From assembly GCA_013696015.1 (NCBI GenBank), contig JACCZI010000101.1, forward strand, positions 1-19,371: 19,371 nucleotides of DNA. The letters are read 5' to 3'. Positions 13,558 to 19,371 of the stretch are shown piece by piece. Made by a program: the position numbers and the translations under genes. Position 1 is the stretch's first letter. Each line of letters begins with the position of its first letter. This stretch comes from Nocardioidaceae bacterium (GTDB taxonomy: Bacteria; Actinomycetota; Actinomycetes; Propionibacteriales; Nocardioidaceae). Under the pieces are notes generated by a model that ran no database searches, was not told the origin of the DNA, and saw nothing but the letters and a program-made list of their open reading frames with translations.

Positions 13558-14108
13558 CCGATCCGAGGTCGCTGGTCCGGCCGGCTACGGTGCGCGATGT
13601 CGACACCATCGCCTCGATCTACGCCCAGGTCGTTCGCGACACCTCGGCCTCCTTCGAAGAGACGCCGCCGACTCGGGTCGAGATCCTGCGCCGAATGGCC
13701 GCTCCGCCCCGCCTCCCGTGGCTGGTCGCCGAGCATCGGAGTCGGATCGCGGGATACGCGTACGCGTCGCGGCACCGCCAACGCCCTGCCTACCGGTGGT
13801 CGGCGGACTGCTCGATCTACCTCGATCCCGGCCACCGCTTCGTGGGCCTGGGCCGGCTGCTCTACGAGCGACTGATCACGGAGCTGGCCGAGCTGGGGTA
13901 CGTCTCGCTGTTCGCCGCCATCGCGTTGCCCAACCCGGCAAGCGTTCGACTTCATGAGGCGCTGGGATTCGAGGCGCTGGGCGTCTTCAGGCGGGTCGGG
14001 TACAAGCACGGTGCCTGGCATGACGTCGAATGGTGGCAGCGGAGGCTGGCCGATCCACCGGACGACCCGTCGGAGCCCCACGAGTGGCGTCCGGGCGGGC
14101 CGTCATAA
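13554..14108 (+). CDS. GNAT N-acetyltransferase, phosphinothricin acetyltransferase-like
   Basis: This 184-residue GNAT protein uses acetyl-CoA to acetylate an amino group. It resembles the PAT/MddA (YncA) subgroup acting on phosphinothricin or methionine sulfoximine-like amino acids. Features are VRPATVRDVDTIASIYAQVV with SASFEETPPTRVEIL, the acetyl-CoA-binding motif YLDPGHRFVGLGRLLYERLI (a Q/RxxGxG variant, HRFVGLG), ANPASVR-like LPNPASVRLHEALGFEALG and FRRVGYKHGAWHDVEWWQRRL. The GTG overlaps the ispD stop (GTGA), so it is co-translated with ispD. Its last six bases overlap the convergent ispF end. Lying between ispD and ispF, where those genes are usually adjacent, is unusual. The substrate is not determinable from sequence. 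Confidence 0.85.
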   Translation: MTDPRSLVRPATVRDVDTIASIYAQVVRDTSASFEETPPTRVEILRRMAAPPRLPWLVAEHRSRIAGYAYASRHRQRPAYRWSADCSIYLDPGHRFVGLGRLLYERLITELAELGYVSLFAAIALPNPASVRLHEALGFEALGVFRRVGYKHGAWHDVEWWQRRLADPPDDPSEPHEWRPGGPS

Positions 14109-14618
14109 GTCTCGGATCGTGGGGGTTCTTTCTGTGGCGACCGGCGGGATCACCAGCGCCGCGGCGATCGCGGCGAGGCCTTCGCCGCGGCCGGTGAGTC
14201 CAAGACCGTCGGTGGTGGTGGCGGAGATTCGGACCGGCGCGCCGCAGGCCCGCGACAGCACCGACTCTGCTTCGGTTCGCCTGGGACTCAGGGCGGGTCG
14301 GTTGCCGATCAGCTGTACGGCGACGTTTCCGACCGTGCATCCCGCCTCGCTGAGCCGCCGGACGACCTCGGCCAGCAGGTCGACCCCATGCGCCCCGGCC
14401 CAACGGAGGTCCGTCGTCCCGAACAGCGACCCGAGGTCACCGTGGCCCGCGGCGCCGAGCAGCGCGTCGCAGGCCGCGTGAGCGACCACGTCCCCGTCGG
14501 AGTGGCCGACCAGGCCCATCGGCTCGTTCGGCCACGACAACCCGGCCAACCACATCGAGCGTCCGGCCTCGAGCCGGTGCACGTCGGTGCCGATACCCAC
14601 CATCGGGACAGAGGTCAC
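14103..14618 (-). CDS. ispF: 2-C-methyl-D-erythritol 2,4-cyclodiphosphate synthase
   Basis: IspF cyclises CDP-methylerythritol 2-phosphate to MEcPP with release of CMP in the MEP pathway. Motifs include GIGTDVHRLEAGRSMWLAGL (zinc-binding Asp and His), GLVGHSDGDVVAHAACDALL (third zinc His), GAAGHGDLGSLFGTTD, NVAVQLIGNRPALSPRR and the C-terminal SATTTDGLGLTGRGEGLAAIAAALV. The GTG at 14618 (171 residues, VTSVPMVGIGTDVH) has AGGA eight bases upstream and matches the N-terminal length of the mycobacterial enzyme; an in-frame ATG at 14603 gives 166 residues. The gene faces ispD and the GNAT gene and overlaps the latter by 6 bases, so it is transcribed separately from ispD. The divergent molybdoenzyme gene starts 71 bases upstream. 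Confidence 0.94.
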   Translation of the reverse strand: MTSVPMVGIGTDVHRLEAGRSMWLAGLSWPNEPMGLVGHSDGDVVAHAACDALLGAAGHGDLGSLFGTTDLRWAGAHGVDLLAEVVRRLSEAGCTVGNVAVQLIGNRPALSPRRTEAESVLSRACGAPVRISATTTDGLGLTGRGEGLAAIAAALVIPPVATERTPTIRDL

Positions 14619-14689
14619 CTCGGCGATCCTGCCGCACCGAATACGCCGCTGTTTGACCGCACCCGCCACCATGGCCGTGTGACGTTCTC

Positions 14690-16207
14690 GTGAGGCTGGG
14701 ACCGAGGTCAGGCGCCGTGCTGGCCGGCGCCACCGCCGGGGCAACGGGTCTCGCCGTCGCCGAGCTCGTCAGCGCGCTGCTGCGTGGCCGGGTGTCACCG
14801 GTGCTCGCGGTCGGCGAGTGGGTCATCAAGGTCACCCCCGGTGCCGTGGCCGAGCGAGCGATCTCGACGGTAGGCCAAGCCGACAAGCCGCTGCTGGTGG
14901 CGGGCGTCGTCGCTGCGGTGCTGGCCCTGAGCGCGTTGGCCGGGGTGGTGATGCTGCGACGCCGCGGGGTCGGCACCACGCTGCTCATGCTGCTGCCGCT
15001 GGTCGCCGTGCTGACCGGCTTGACCCGGCCCGACGCGCGCCCTGTCGACGTCCTGCCCTCGCTGATCGGGGGTGTGACCGGCTTGGCGGTCGCCTTGTGG
15101 CTGGTGCCACGGGCCCGCATGGCGACGAGCGGCTCGGCGGAAGACGGACCGACTCGGCGCCGCTTCCTGACCGATGTTGGGCTGGCCGTGCTGGCGAGCG
15201 GCGTCCTCGGCGCAGTCAGCCGGTGGGCGGGTCGTGGTCGTCGGGCGGTCGAGGAGGCCCGCCGCGCCCTCGGCCAGGGACTGCGTCCGCCTGAGCAGCC
15301 GAGCGGTGTCGACTTGGGCGTGAGCGGGATCGCGCCCTGGGAGACGCCGAACGCCGGTTTCTACCGCATCGACACCGCGCTGGCGCCTCCGCTGCTGGAG
15401 CCCGTCGGGTGGGAGCTGCGCATCCACGGCATGGTCGAGCGCGAGCTGCGGGTGACGTACGCCGACCTCGTTGACCGTGGGATGCAGAGCGCCTGGATCA
15501 CCTTGTGCTGCGTCTCCAACGAGGTCGGCGGCGAGCTGATCGGCAACGCGTACTGGCACGGTGTCCGCATCGACGACCTGCTCGCCGAGGCCGGCGTGTC
15601 ACCGGACGCCGACGCGCTGCTGTCCACCTCGCAGGACGGCTGGACCTGCGGCACGCCGCTGGTGGCGCTGAGCGACGGGCGCGACGCGTTGCTGGCGATC
15701 GCCATGAACGGCGAGCCGTTACCGGTCGAACACGGCTTCCCGGTCCGCATGGTGGTGCCTGGACTGTACGGCTTCGTATCCGCCACCAAGTGGTTGGTCG
15801 ACTGGGAGGTGACACGGTTCGACCGGTTCGACGCGTACTGGACGGAGCGTGGCTGGGCCGAGCAAGCTCCGATCAAGACGCAGTCGCGCATCGACACCCC
15901 GCGGCCGAACGACTCGGTCGTAGCCGGCCGGATCGCGGTGGGCGGCGTCGCCTGGGCACAGCACCGGGGTATCGCCCGGGTTGAGCTTCGCGTCGACGAC
16001 GGCGACTGGCAGCAGGCGACGCTGGCGCGGGTGCCCAGCATCGACACCTGGGTGCAGTGGGCCTGGCAGTGGGACGCCGCACCGGGTCGGCACACACTGA
16101 CGGTCCGCGCCACCGATCGGGCCGGCGCCACGCAGCCGGAGCAGCGCACCGACGTGGTCCCCGACGGGGCAAGCGGCTGGCACTCGGTCAGCCTGGACGT
16201 CGGGTGA
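14690..16207 (+). CDS. Membrane-anchored molybdopterin-dependent oxidoreductase (sulfite oxidase family)
   Basis: This 505-residue protein joins a polytopic membrane part to a sulfite-oxidase-type molybdenum-cofactor domain. Hydrophobic segments lie at about residues 8-32, 66-89, 94-112 and 120-138. A twin-arginine-like TRRRFLTDVGLAVLASGVLG (about 155-175) is followed by the catalytic domain. This has WITLCCVSNEVGGELIGNAYW, in which Cys274 (CVSN) is the expected Mo ligand, then HGFPVRMVVPGLYGFVSATKW. The C-terminal ~110 residues (VAGRIAVGGVAWAQHRGIARVELRVD) match the Mo-cofactor dimerisation domain. The catalytic part should face outside, by inference. The GTG at 14690 lacks a clear Shine-Dalgarno sequence. 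The natural substrate is unknown. It is convergent with the C39 peptidase genes, sharing a palindrome at the stops. Confidence 0.88.
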   Translation: MRLGPRSGAVLAGATAGATGLAVAELVSALLRGRVSPVLAVGEWVIKVTPGAVAERAISTVGQADKPLLVAGVVAAVLALSALAGVVMLRRRGVGTTLLMLLPLVAVLTGLTRPDARPVDVLPSLIGGVTGLAVALWLVPRARMATSGSAEDGPTRRRFLTDVGLAVLASGVLGAVSRWAGRGRRAVEEARRALGQGLRPPEQPSGVDLGVSGIAPWETPNAGFYRIDTALAPPLLEPVGWELRIHGMVERELRVTYADLVDRGMQSAWITLCCVSNEVGGELIGNAYWHGVRIDDLLAEAGVSPDADALLSTSQDGWTCGTPLVALSDGRDALLAIAMNGEPLPVEHGFPVRMVVPGLYGFVSATKWLVDWEVTRFDRFDAYWTERGWAEQAPIKTQSRIDTPRPNDSVVAGRIAVGGVAWAQHRGIARVELRVDDGDWQQATLARVPSIDTWVQWAWQWDAAPGRHTLTVRATDRAGATQPEQRTDVVPDGASGWHSVSLDVG

Positions 16208-16216
16208 CCGGTCACC
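16203..16216. terminator. 14-bp perfect palindrome GGTGACCGGTCACC spanning two convergent stop codons
   Basis: The sequence equals its own reverse complement. It contains the TGA of the molybdoenzyme gene (16205-16207) and the TGA of the peptidase gene (16214-16212 on the minus strand). It has essentially no loop and no T-tract, so it may be a cruciform or protein site, or a coincidence of back-to-back stops, rather than a terminator. Confidence 0.3.
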
Positions 16217-17360
16217 AGTTCGGCTCGGGCGGCGCTGCCGGCAGGCGTACGTCGGGTGGATGGATGACGTAGCTGAGACCGCCCGAGGCGCGCAGCCACA
16301 CCCGCTCCAGCTGGTCGCGACGGTACGTCGTGCGGACCTCGGCGTTGCTGGCGACGCCGTGCGAGGCCGGGTCGTCGACCACGACGTCACCGGCCGAGGT
16401 GAACCCGGACACCACGAGCAGGTGCCCGTTGGTCTCGTAGCCGGCGCCGTCGAGCTCGCCGGAGTGGTGCGCGACCGACAGCACGAGGGGGATGCCGGCC
16501 GCGACGAAGTCCTCCGCCTCGGTCAGGTCCCGCAGCCGGGTGACGAACGCACTCAGGCCGTGCCGGGCAGCGAAGGCGACGTTGAACGACCAGTTGCCCG
16601 CACCTGCGTAGGCGGCGTCGAAGCAGCCACGGGCGGCGTGCGGCACCATCCGGTCCGGCACGTCGGGATCGACCCAGGCGTAGTCGGCCGCGGTCGGCAA
16701 CCGCTGCCAGTAGGCCAACACCATGCTCACCGCGGTGGGTGAGCACCACGACTGGCCGCCGTTGTCGTACTGCGGGTAGGTGTTGCGATGCACCTGCTGG
16801 GAGTACGCGGGCACGTCGAGGACGTGCCCTCCCGTGAGGGAGCCGGTGCTGGTCGGCGGGACCACCGCGTCGGCGCCCCTGTCGACCGCCGACGTCAGCA
16901 CGCCGAGCGAGTCGAGCACGGCTGAGTCGACGCTCCCCTCGCGACGCAGCAGCGCCACATGCAGCTGCAGCTCGTCCCAGGCCCGATCGGCCTCGATCCG
17001 TACCTCTTCGGTGTCGACGCCGCCGCCGTGAAACGCCTGGTCGGGCACCGTGGTGGGGTGGATCTCGGCGTCGCTGTCGGCCCAGCGGCCGAGCACCAGC
17101 CAGGGCGACCACGCAGCACCGTCCGGGCGGCCGCGCGCTGCGAACTCGATCCAGGCGGTGCCCGGTGTTCGTGCCCCCCAGGAGGCGACTACGGACGTGA
17201 CGGCAAACCCCGGGCGCAGCACCGGGGAGGTCCACGTGCCGCACTCGTACCGGCGCTCGGTTCCGTCGCCGAACGGGTCGGCGTAGCCGCGTACTGCGTC
17301 GATCGCCGGCTGGTGGGGCGGGTCGAGCCGGGTGAAGGTGACGTGCCGGTGCGCCGTCAT
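16212..17360 (-). CDS. C39-like cysteine peptidase-family protein without signal peptide (second paralogue)
   Basis: This 382-residue protein has a papain-like C39_2 (Peptidase_C39_2) domain: GGQSWCSPTAVSMVLAYW with putative nucleophile Cys206, NGHLLVVSGF with His313 and VVDDPASHG with Asp330. The preceding ~180 residues (YADPFGDGTERRYECGTWTS, SVVASWGARTPGTAWIEFAARGR, LGRWADSD) form a shared beta-rich module. It is a paralogue of the upstream protein, sharing GAGNWSFN, AFVTRLR and the same layout, but it has no signal peptide. The ATG at 17360 overlaps the upstream stop by four bases (ATGA, 17360-17357), so it is translationally coupled; upstream in-frame extension to 17432 lies inside the other gene. 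Substrate unknown; the lack of export signal is as read. Confidence 0.85.
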   Translation of the reverse strand: MTAHRHVTFTRLDPPHQPAIDAVRGYADPFGDGTERRYECGTWTSPVLRPGFAVTSVVASWGARTPGTAWIEFAARGRPDGAAWSPWLVLGRWADSDAEIHPTTVPDQAFHGGGVDTEEVRIEADRAWDELQLHVALLRREGSVDSAVLDSLGVLTSAVDRGADAVVPPTSTGSLTGGHVLDVPAYSQQVHRNTYPQYDNGGQSWCSPTAVSMVLAYWQRLPTAADYAWVDPDVPDRMVPHAARGCFDAAYAGAGNWSFNVAFAARHGLSAFVTRLRDLTEAEDFVAAGIPLVLSVAHHSGELDGAGYETNGHLLVVSGFTSAGDVVVDDPASHGVASNAEVRTTYRRDQLERVWLRASGGLSYVIHPPDVRLPAAPPEPNW

Positions 17361-18637
17361 CTCGTGGACCGCGGGAGAGCGGTCCGCGGGGTTCGGATGA
17401 CATATGCGGTGCCACTGGTCGTCGGGATCCACGCGTCCTCGAACTGGCCACGGTCATAGACGCGACGCACGCCACCGGCGCGCGCGGCGGCAGGATCGTT
17501 GACGATGACGTCACCGCGCTTGGTGAAGCCGCGGATGACCAGCAGGTGACCGGCGCTCGAGCTGATCGGAGTGCCGTCGAGCGCGCCCGCTCCGAAGGCG
17601 ATCGAGGCGACCAGCGGGATACCGCCGCGGATGTAACGCTCGGCGGTCCGCAGCGAGCGAAGCCGGGTCACGAACGCGTCGAGCCCGAAACGGCCGGCGT
17701 AGGCGGTGTTGAACGACCAGTTGCCGGCGCCGTCATAGCGGTAGTCGAAGGTGTGCCGAGCGGCGTGGTCCACCCAGGGCTGCGCGTAGGAGTCGTCGAC
17801 CCAGGCGTACTGCTTCGGCGTGGGTCCGGTGCCCCAGTAGGCAACCACCATCGCCGTCGAGGTGGGGGAGCACCACGCCTCGCCGCCGGCGTCCCACTGG
17901 GGGTACTCGCCGCGGTGGATCATCTGCGAGTAACGCGGGACGTCGAGCTCGATGCGCCTGTGGACGCTGGTCTTGCTGGTCGCGACGCCCCCCTGGTGTG
18001 GCACCTGTGACGCCACGGCGCCGAGCGAGGTCACGGTGGGCGTCCGCGACGTGCCGGCCTGGCGCAACAGCGTCACCCGCAGCTGCCAGGCGGTGTAGCG
18101 CCGGGTGCCGTTGGTCGCCAGCGTGTCGACGTTGACGCTCGAGTAGTCGTCACCCTGTGCACCGAACGTGGTGCGGTGGAAGGTCCGGTCGCCGTCAGCC
18201 CAGCGGCCGAGCACGTCCCAGGAGCCGGTCCCGCCGGAGTGCAACCGACCCCGGGCCTGCACCTCGAGCCAGGTGCCTGCCGGTGTGGTGGCGTTCCACG
18301 AGGCGACCAGCTCACTCAGGCCGAAGCCAGGGGTGACCCAGGGCGAGGTCCAGCGCGAGACGTCGTAGTGCCGCCGGCGCCCGTCGCCGTACGGGTCTCG
18401 GTAGACGCGGGCGCCCACCGGCTTGCGAATCTGGATCGAGTCGGCCTGGACCGCCACGCCGTCGCGGTCCCCGCTCCGCCAGGCGGCGTCCGTGCTCCAG
18501 CGGTGCAGGTCGATGCGGCCGGCGCTTGCGCGGCGATCGGTGCCCGGCTCGGCTACTGCCGGGGTCGGTTGTGCCAGGCATTGCGTGGCGAGCGCCAGCG
18601 CCACGACGCCCCGTCCCATGTACCTCACCAGTCCCAT
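17357..18637 (-). CDS. Secreted C39-like cysteine peptidase-family protein (first paralogue)
   Basis: This 426-residue exported protein begins with a signal peptide: RYMGRGVVALALATQCLAQ, with likely cleavage after AVA near residue 29. A beta-rich module follows (about 75-220; VYRDPYGDGRRRHYDVSRWTS, LVASWNATTPAGTWLEVQARG, LGRWADGD). The C39_2 domain has GGEAWCSPTSTAMVVAYW with nucleophile Cys256, SAGHLLVIRGF with His364 and VNDPAAA with Asp381. The Gln-like helper in the WDAGGEAWC region is not obvious. The ATG at 18637 lies 7 bases after a TAACGT -10, which rules out the longer frame to 18697. It is the first gene of a two-gene operon with its paralogue, coupled by ATGA, and is divergent from cysS. 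Family strong; substrate unknown. Confidence 0.88.
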   Translation of the reverse strand: MGLVRYMGRGVVALALATQCLAQPTPAVAEPGTDRRASAGRIDLHRWSTDAAWRSGDRDGVAVQADSIQIRKPVGARVYRDPYGDGRRRHYDVSRWTSPWVTPGFGLSELVASWNATTPAGTWLEVQARGRLHSGGTGSWDVLGRWADGDRTFHRTTFGAQGDDYSSVNVDTLATNGTRRYTAWQLRVTLLRQAGTSRTPTVTSLGAVASQVPHQGGVATSKTSVHRRIELDVPRYSQMIHRGEYPQWDAGGEAWCSPTSTAMVVAYWGTGPTPKQYAWVDDSYAQPWVDHAARHTFDYRYDGAGNWSFNTAYAGRFGLDAFVTRLRSLRTAERYIRGGIPLVASIAFGAGALDGTPISSSAGHLLVIRGFTKRGDVIVNDPAAARAGGVRRVYDRGQFEDAWIPTTSGTAYVIRTPRTALPRSTR

Positions 18638-18644
18638 ATCCCCC

Positions 18645-18650
18645 ACGTTA
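18645..18650 (-). promoter_or_regulatory. -10 element TAACGT, leaderless promoter of the C39 peptidase operon
   Basis: On the minus strand TAACGT ends 7 bases before the ATG at 18637. The intervening GGGGGAT could also act as a weak Shine-Dalgarno sequence if transcription began further upstream. Confidence 0.5.
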
Positions 18651-18671
18651 GCGTCGCCCCCAGCCGCTGGC

Positions 18672-18720
18672 GGTAGCCATTTGGCAGCGACACGCACGGC
18701 GTGCCTGCCATTCGGCTACC
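18672..18720. promoter_or_regulatory. Paired operator-like repeats between the C39 operon and cysS
   Basis: GGTAGCCATTTGGCAG (18672-18687) and CTGCCATTCGGCTACC (18705-18720) are inverted with 13 of 16 positions complementary. The cores GCCATTTGGC (18676-18685) and GCCATTCGGC (18707-18716) are also direct repeats matching 9 of 10, spaced 31 bases, about three helical turns. An inner GCACG/CGTGC dyad fills 18694-18704. The element lies between the -35 regions of both divergent promoters. No regulator is recognised. Confidence 0.5.
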
Positions 18721-18746
18721 CCCACGGCTGAGAGTGCTGCGCTGGA

Positions 18747-18752
18747 TACGCT
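18747..18752 (+). promoter_or_regulatory. -10 element TACGCT, leaderless promoter of cysS
   Basis: TACGCT ends 7 bases before the GTG at 18760, identical in hexamer and spacing to the senX3 promoter. Confidence 0.55.
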
Positions 18753-18759
18753 GGGCCGC

Positions 18760-19371
18760 GTGAGCATCCGCCTCTATGACACCGCGACGCGGCAGCTGCG
18801 CGATTTCGTGCCGCTGCGGCCGGGTCGGGTCGGGATCTACCACTGCGGGCTCACCGTGCAGGCGGCTCCGCATGTCGGGCACATCCGCAAGGAGGTCGTC
18901 TTCGACGTGCTCCGACGCTGGCTCGAGCATCGCGGCTACGCGGTGACGGTCATCGCCAACCTGACCGACATCGACGACAAGGTGCTCATCAAGTCCGCCG
19001 AGCAGGGCCGTGAGTGGTGGGCGCTGGCATACGCGAACGAGCGCATGCTGCACGAGGCGTACGACATCCTCGGTTGCGAGCCCGCGACGTACGAGCCACG
19101 GGCCACCGGTCATGTGCCCGAGATGCTCGAGCTCATCGACACGCTCCTGGAGAAGGGGCACGCCTACGCCGCCGAGGACGGCTCCGGCGACGTCTACTTC
19201 GACGTGCGGAGCTGGCCTTCGTACGGTGAGTTGTCCCGCCAGCGGATCGACGACATGGAGCCGGCGGTCGACGCAGATCCTCGGGGCAAGCGCGACCCAC
19301 GCGACTTCGCGCTGTGGAAGGGCGCCAAGGTCACCGAGCCGGCCACCGCCTCGTGGCCGACGCCGTGGGGG
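18760..19371 (+). CDS. cysS: Cysteinyl-tRNA synthetase, 5' part (runs off right edge)
   Basis: The first 204 codons of a class I cysteinyl-tRNA synthetase are visible. The enzyme charges tRNA-Cys in the cytoplasm. The zinc Cys and HIGH-type region read YHCGLTVQAAPHVGHIRKEV with VVFDVLRRWL, as in actinobacterial CysS. NLTDIDDKVLIKSAEQG and WALAYANERMLHEAYDILG follow, then EPRATGHVPEMLELIDTLLEKGHAYA and the catalytic-domain DPRGKRDPRDFALWKGAK. Actinobacteria also encode MshC, a CysS-like mycothiol ligase, but MshC normally has a different N-terminal motif (CGITPYDATHLGH), so CysS is preferred. The GTG at 18760 is set by TACGCT seven bases upstream. It is divergent from the C39 peptidase operon. 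Confidence 0.94.
   Translation, partial: MSIRLYDTATRQLRDFVPLRPGRVGIYHCGLTVQAAPHVGHIRKEVVFDVLRRWLEHRGYAVTVIANLTDIDDKVLIKSAEQGREWWALAYANERMLHEAYDILGCEPATYEPRATGHVPEMLELIDTLLEKGHAYAAEDGSGDVYFDVRSWPSYGELSRQRIDDMEPAVDADPRGKRDPRDFALWKGAKVTEPATASWPTPWG

Noticed and set aside
14795..16390. Several long open frames opposite the molybdoenzyme gene
   Set aside because: Composition is Arg/Pro/Ala/His-rich with no domain motifs; codon-position GC bias of the real gene explains them.
18578..18637. Lipobox in the first C39 protein (LATQC)
   Set aside because: Gln before Cys does not fit a lipobox; a normal AVA signal-peptidase site follows.
18653..18760. T-box or other riboswitch leader before cysS
   Set aside because: The TACGCT -10 ends 7 bases from the start codon, leaving no leader; the repeats lie upstream of the promoter.
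18760..19371. Assignment of the last gene to mshC
   Set aside because: The motif HCGLTVQAAPHVGH fits actinobacterial CysS rather than the MshC signature.

Overview
This window comes from a high-GC Gram-positive bacterium of the Actinomycetota. The evidence is the very GC-rich coding with many GTG starts, a mycothiol glycosyltransferase (MshA), a SenX3/RegX3-type phosphate two-component system divergent from phoU, CarD, and an actinobacterial DUF2516 membrane protein. I do not assign a genus. The content is mostly core chromosomal. I see no insertion sequence, prophage, CRISPR array, tRNA or rRNA, and no gene-free stretch longer than about 200 bases.

Layout. 1-883 (-): N-terminal part of an APS kinase with a degenerate ATP-sulfurylase-like front domain. 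916-2707 (+): asparaginase II-family protein, a small DUF2516 membrane protein and a macro-domain protein. 2726-4888 (-): TypA/BipA GTPase preceded by a small unknown protein. 4964-5467 (+): unknown helical protein. 5488-6240 (-): short-chain dehydrogenase. 6346-8912 (+): mshA, a YbjN-family protein and phosphoglycerate mutase. 8935-9594 (-): phoU, divergent from senX3-regX3 (9728-11628, +). 11630-12196 (-): lipoprotein. 12395-14108 (+): carD, ispD and a GNAT acetyltransferase. 14103-14618 (-): ispF. 14690-16207 (+): membrane-anchored sulfite-oxidase-family molybdoenzyme. 16212-18637 (-): two tandem C39-like peptidase paralogues. 18760-19371 (+): 5' part of cysS.

How the genes work together. 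senX3, regX3 and phoU form a phosphate-sensing module around a shared promoter region with two 11-bp PHO-box-like repeats. carD (RNA polymerase regulator) is translationally linked to ispD, which with ispF supplies two steps of the MEP isoprenoid pathway. Unusually, ispF lies on the opposite strand and a GNAT gene follows ispD. mshA starts mycothiol synthesis. cysS charges tRNA-Cys, and the truncated first gene belongs to sulfate activation.

The strongest cross-cutting signal is promoter architecture. Eight genes have a TANNNT -10 hexamer ending 6 or 7 bases before the start codon, which predicts leaderless mRNAs and fixes several start codons. carD is a clear exception, with an extended -10, a short leader and a Shine-Dalgarno sequence. 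Other items of interest are a probable CTG start for ispD, a macro domain lacking a usual catalytic Asn, a secreted/non-secreted C39 peptidase pair, and two structured divergent intergenic regions. I found no clear new defence or mobile system; the peptidase pair with its dyad-bearing promoter region is the best candidate for undescribed biology.
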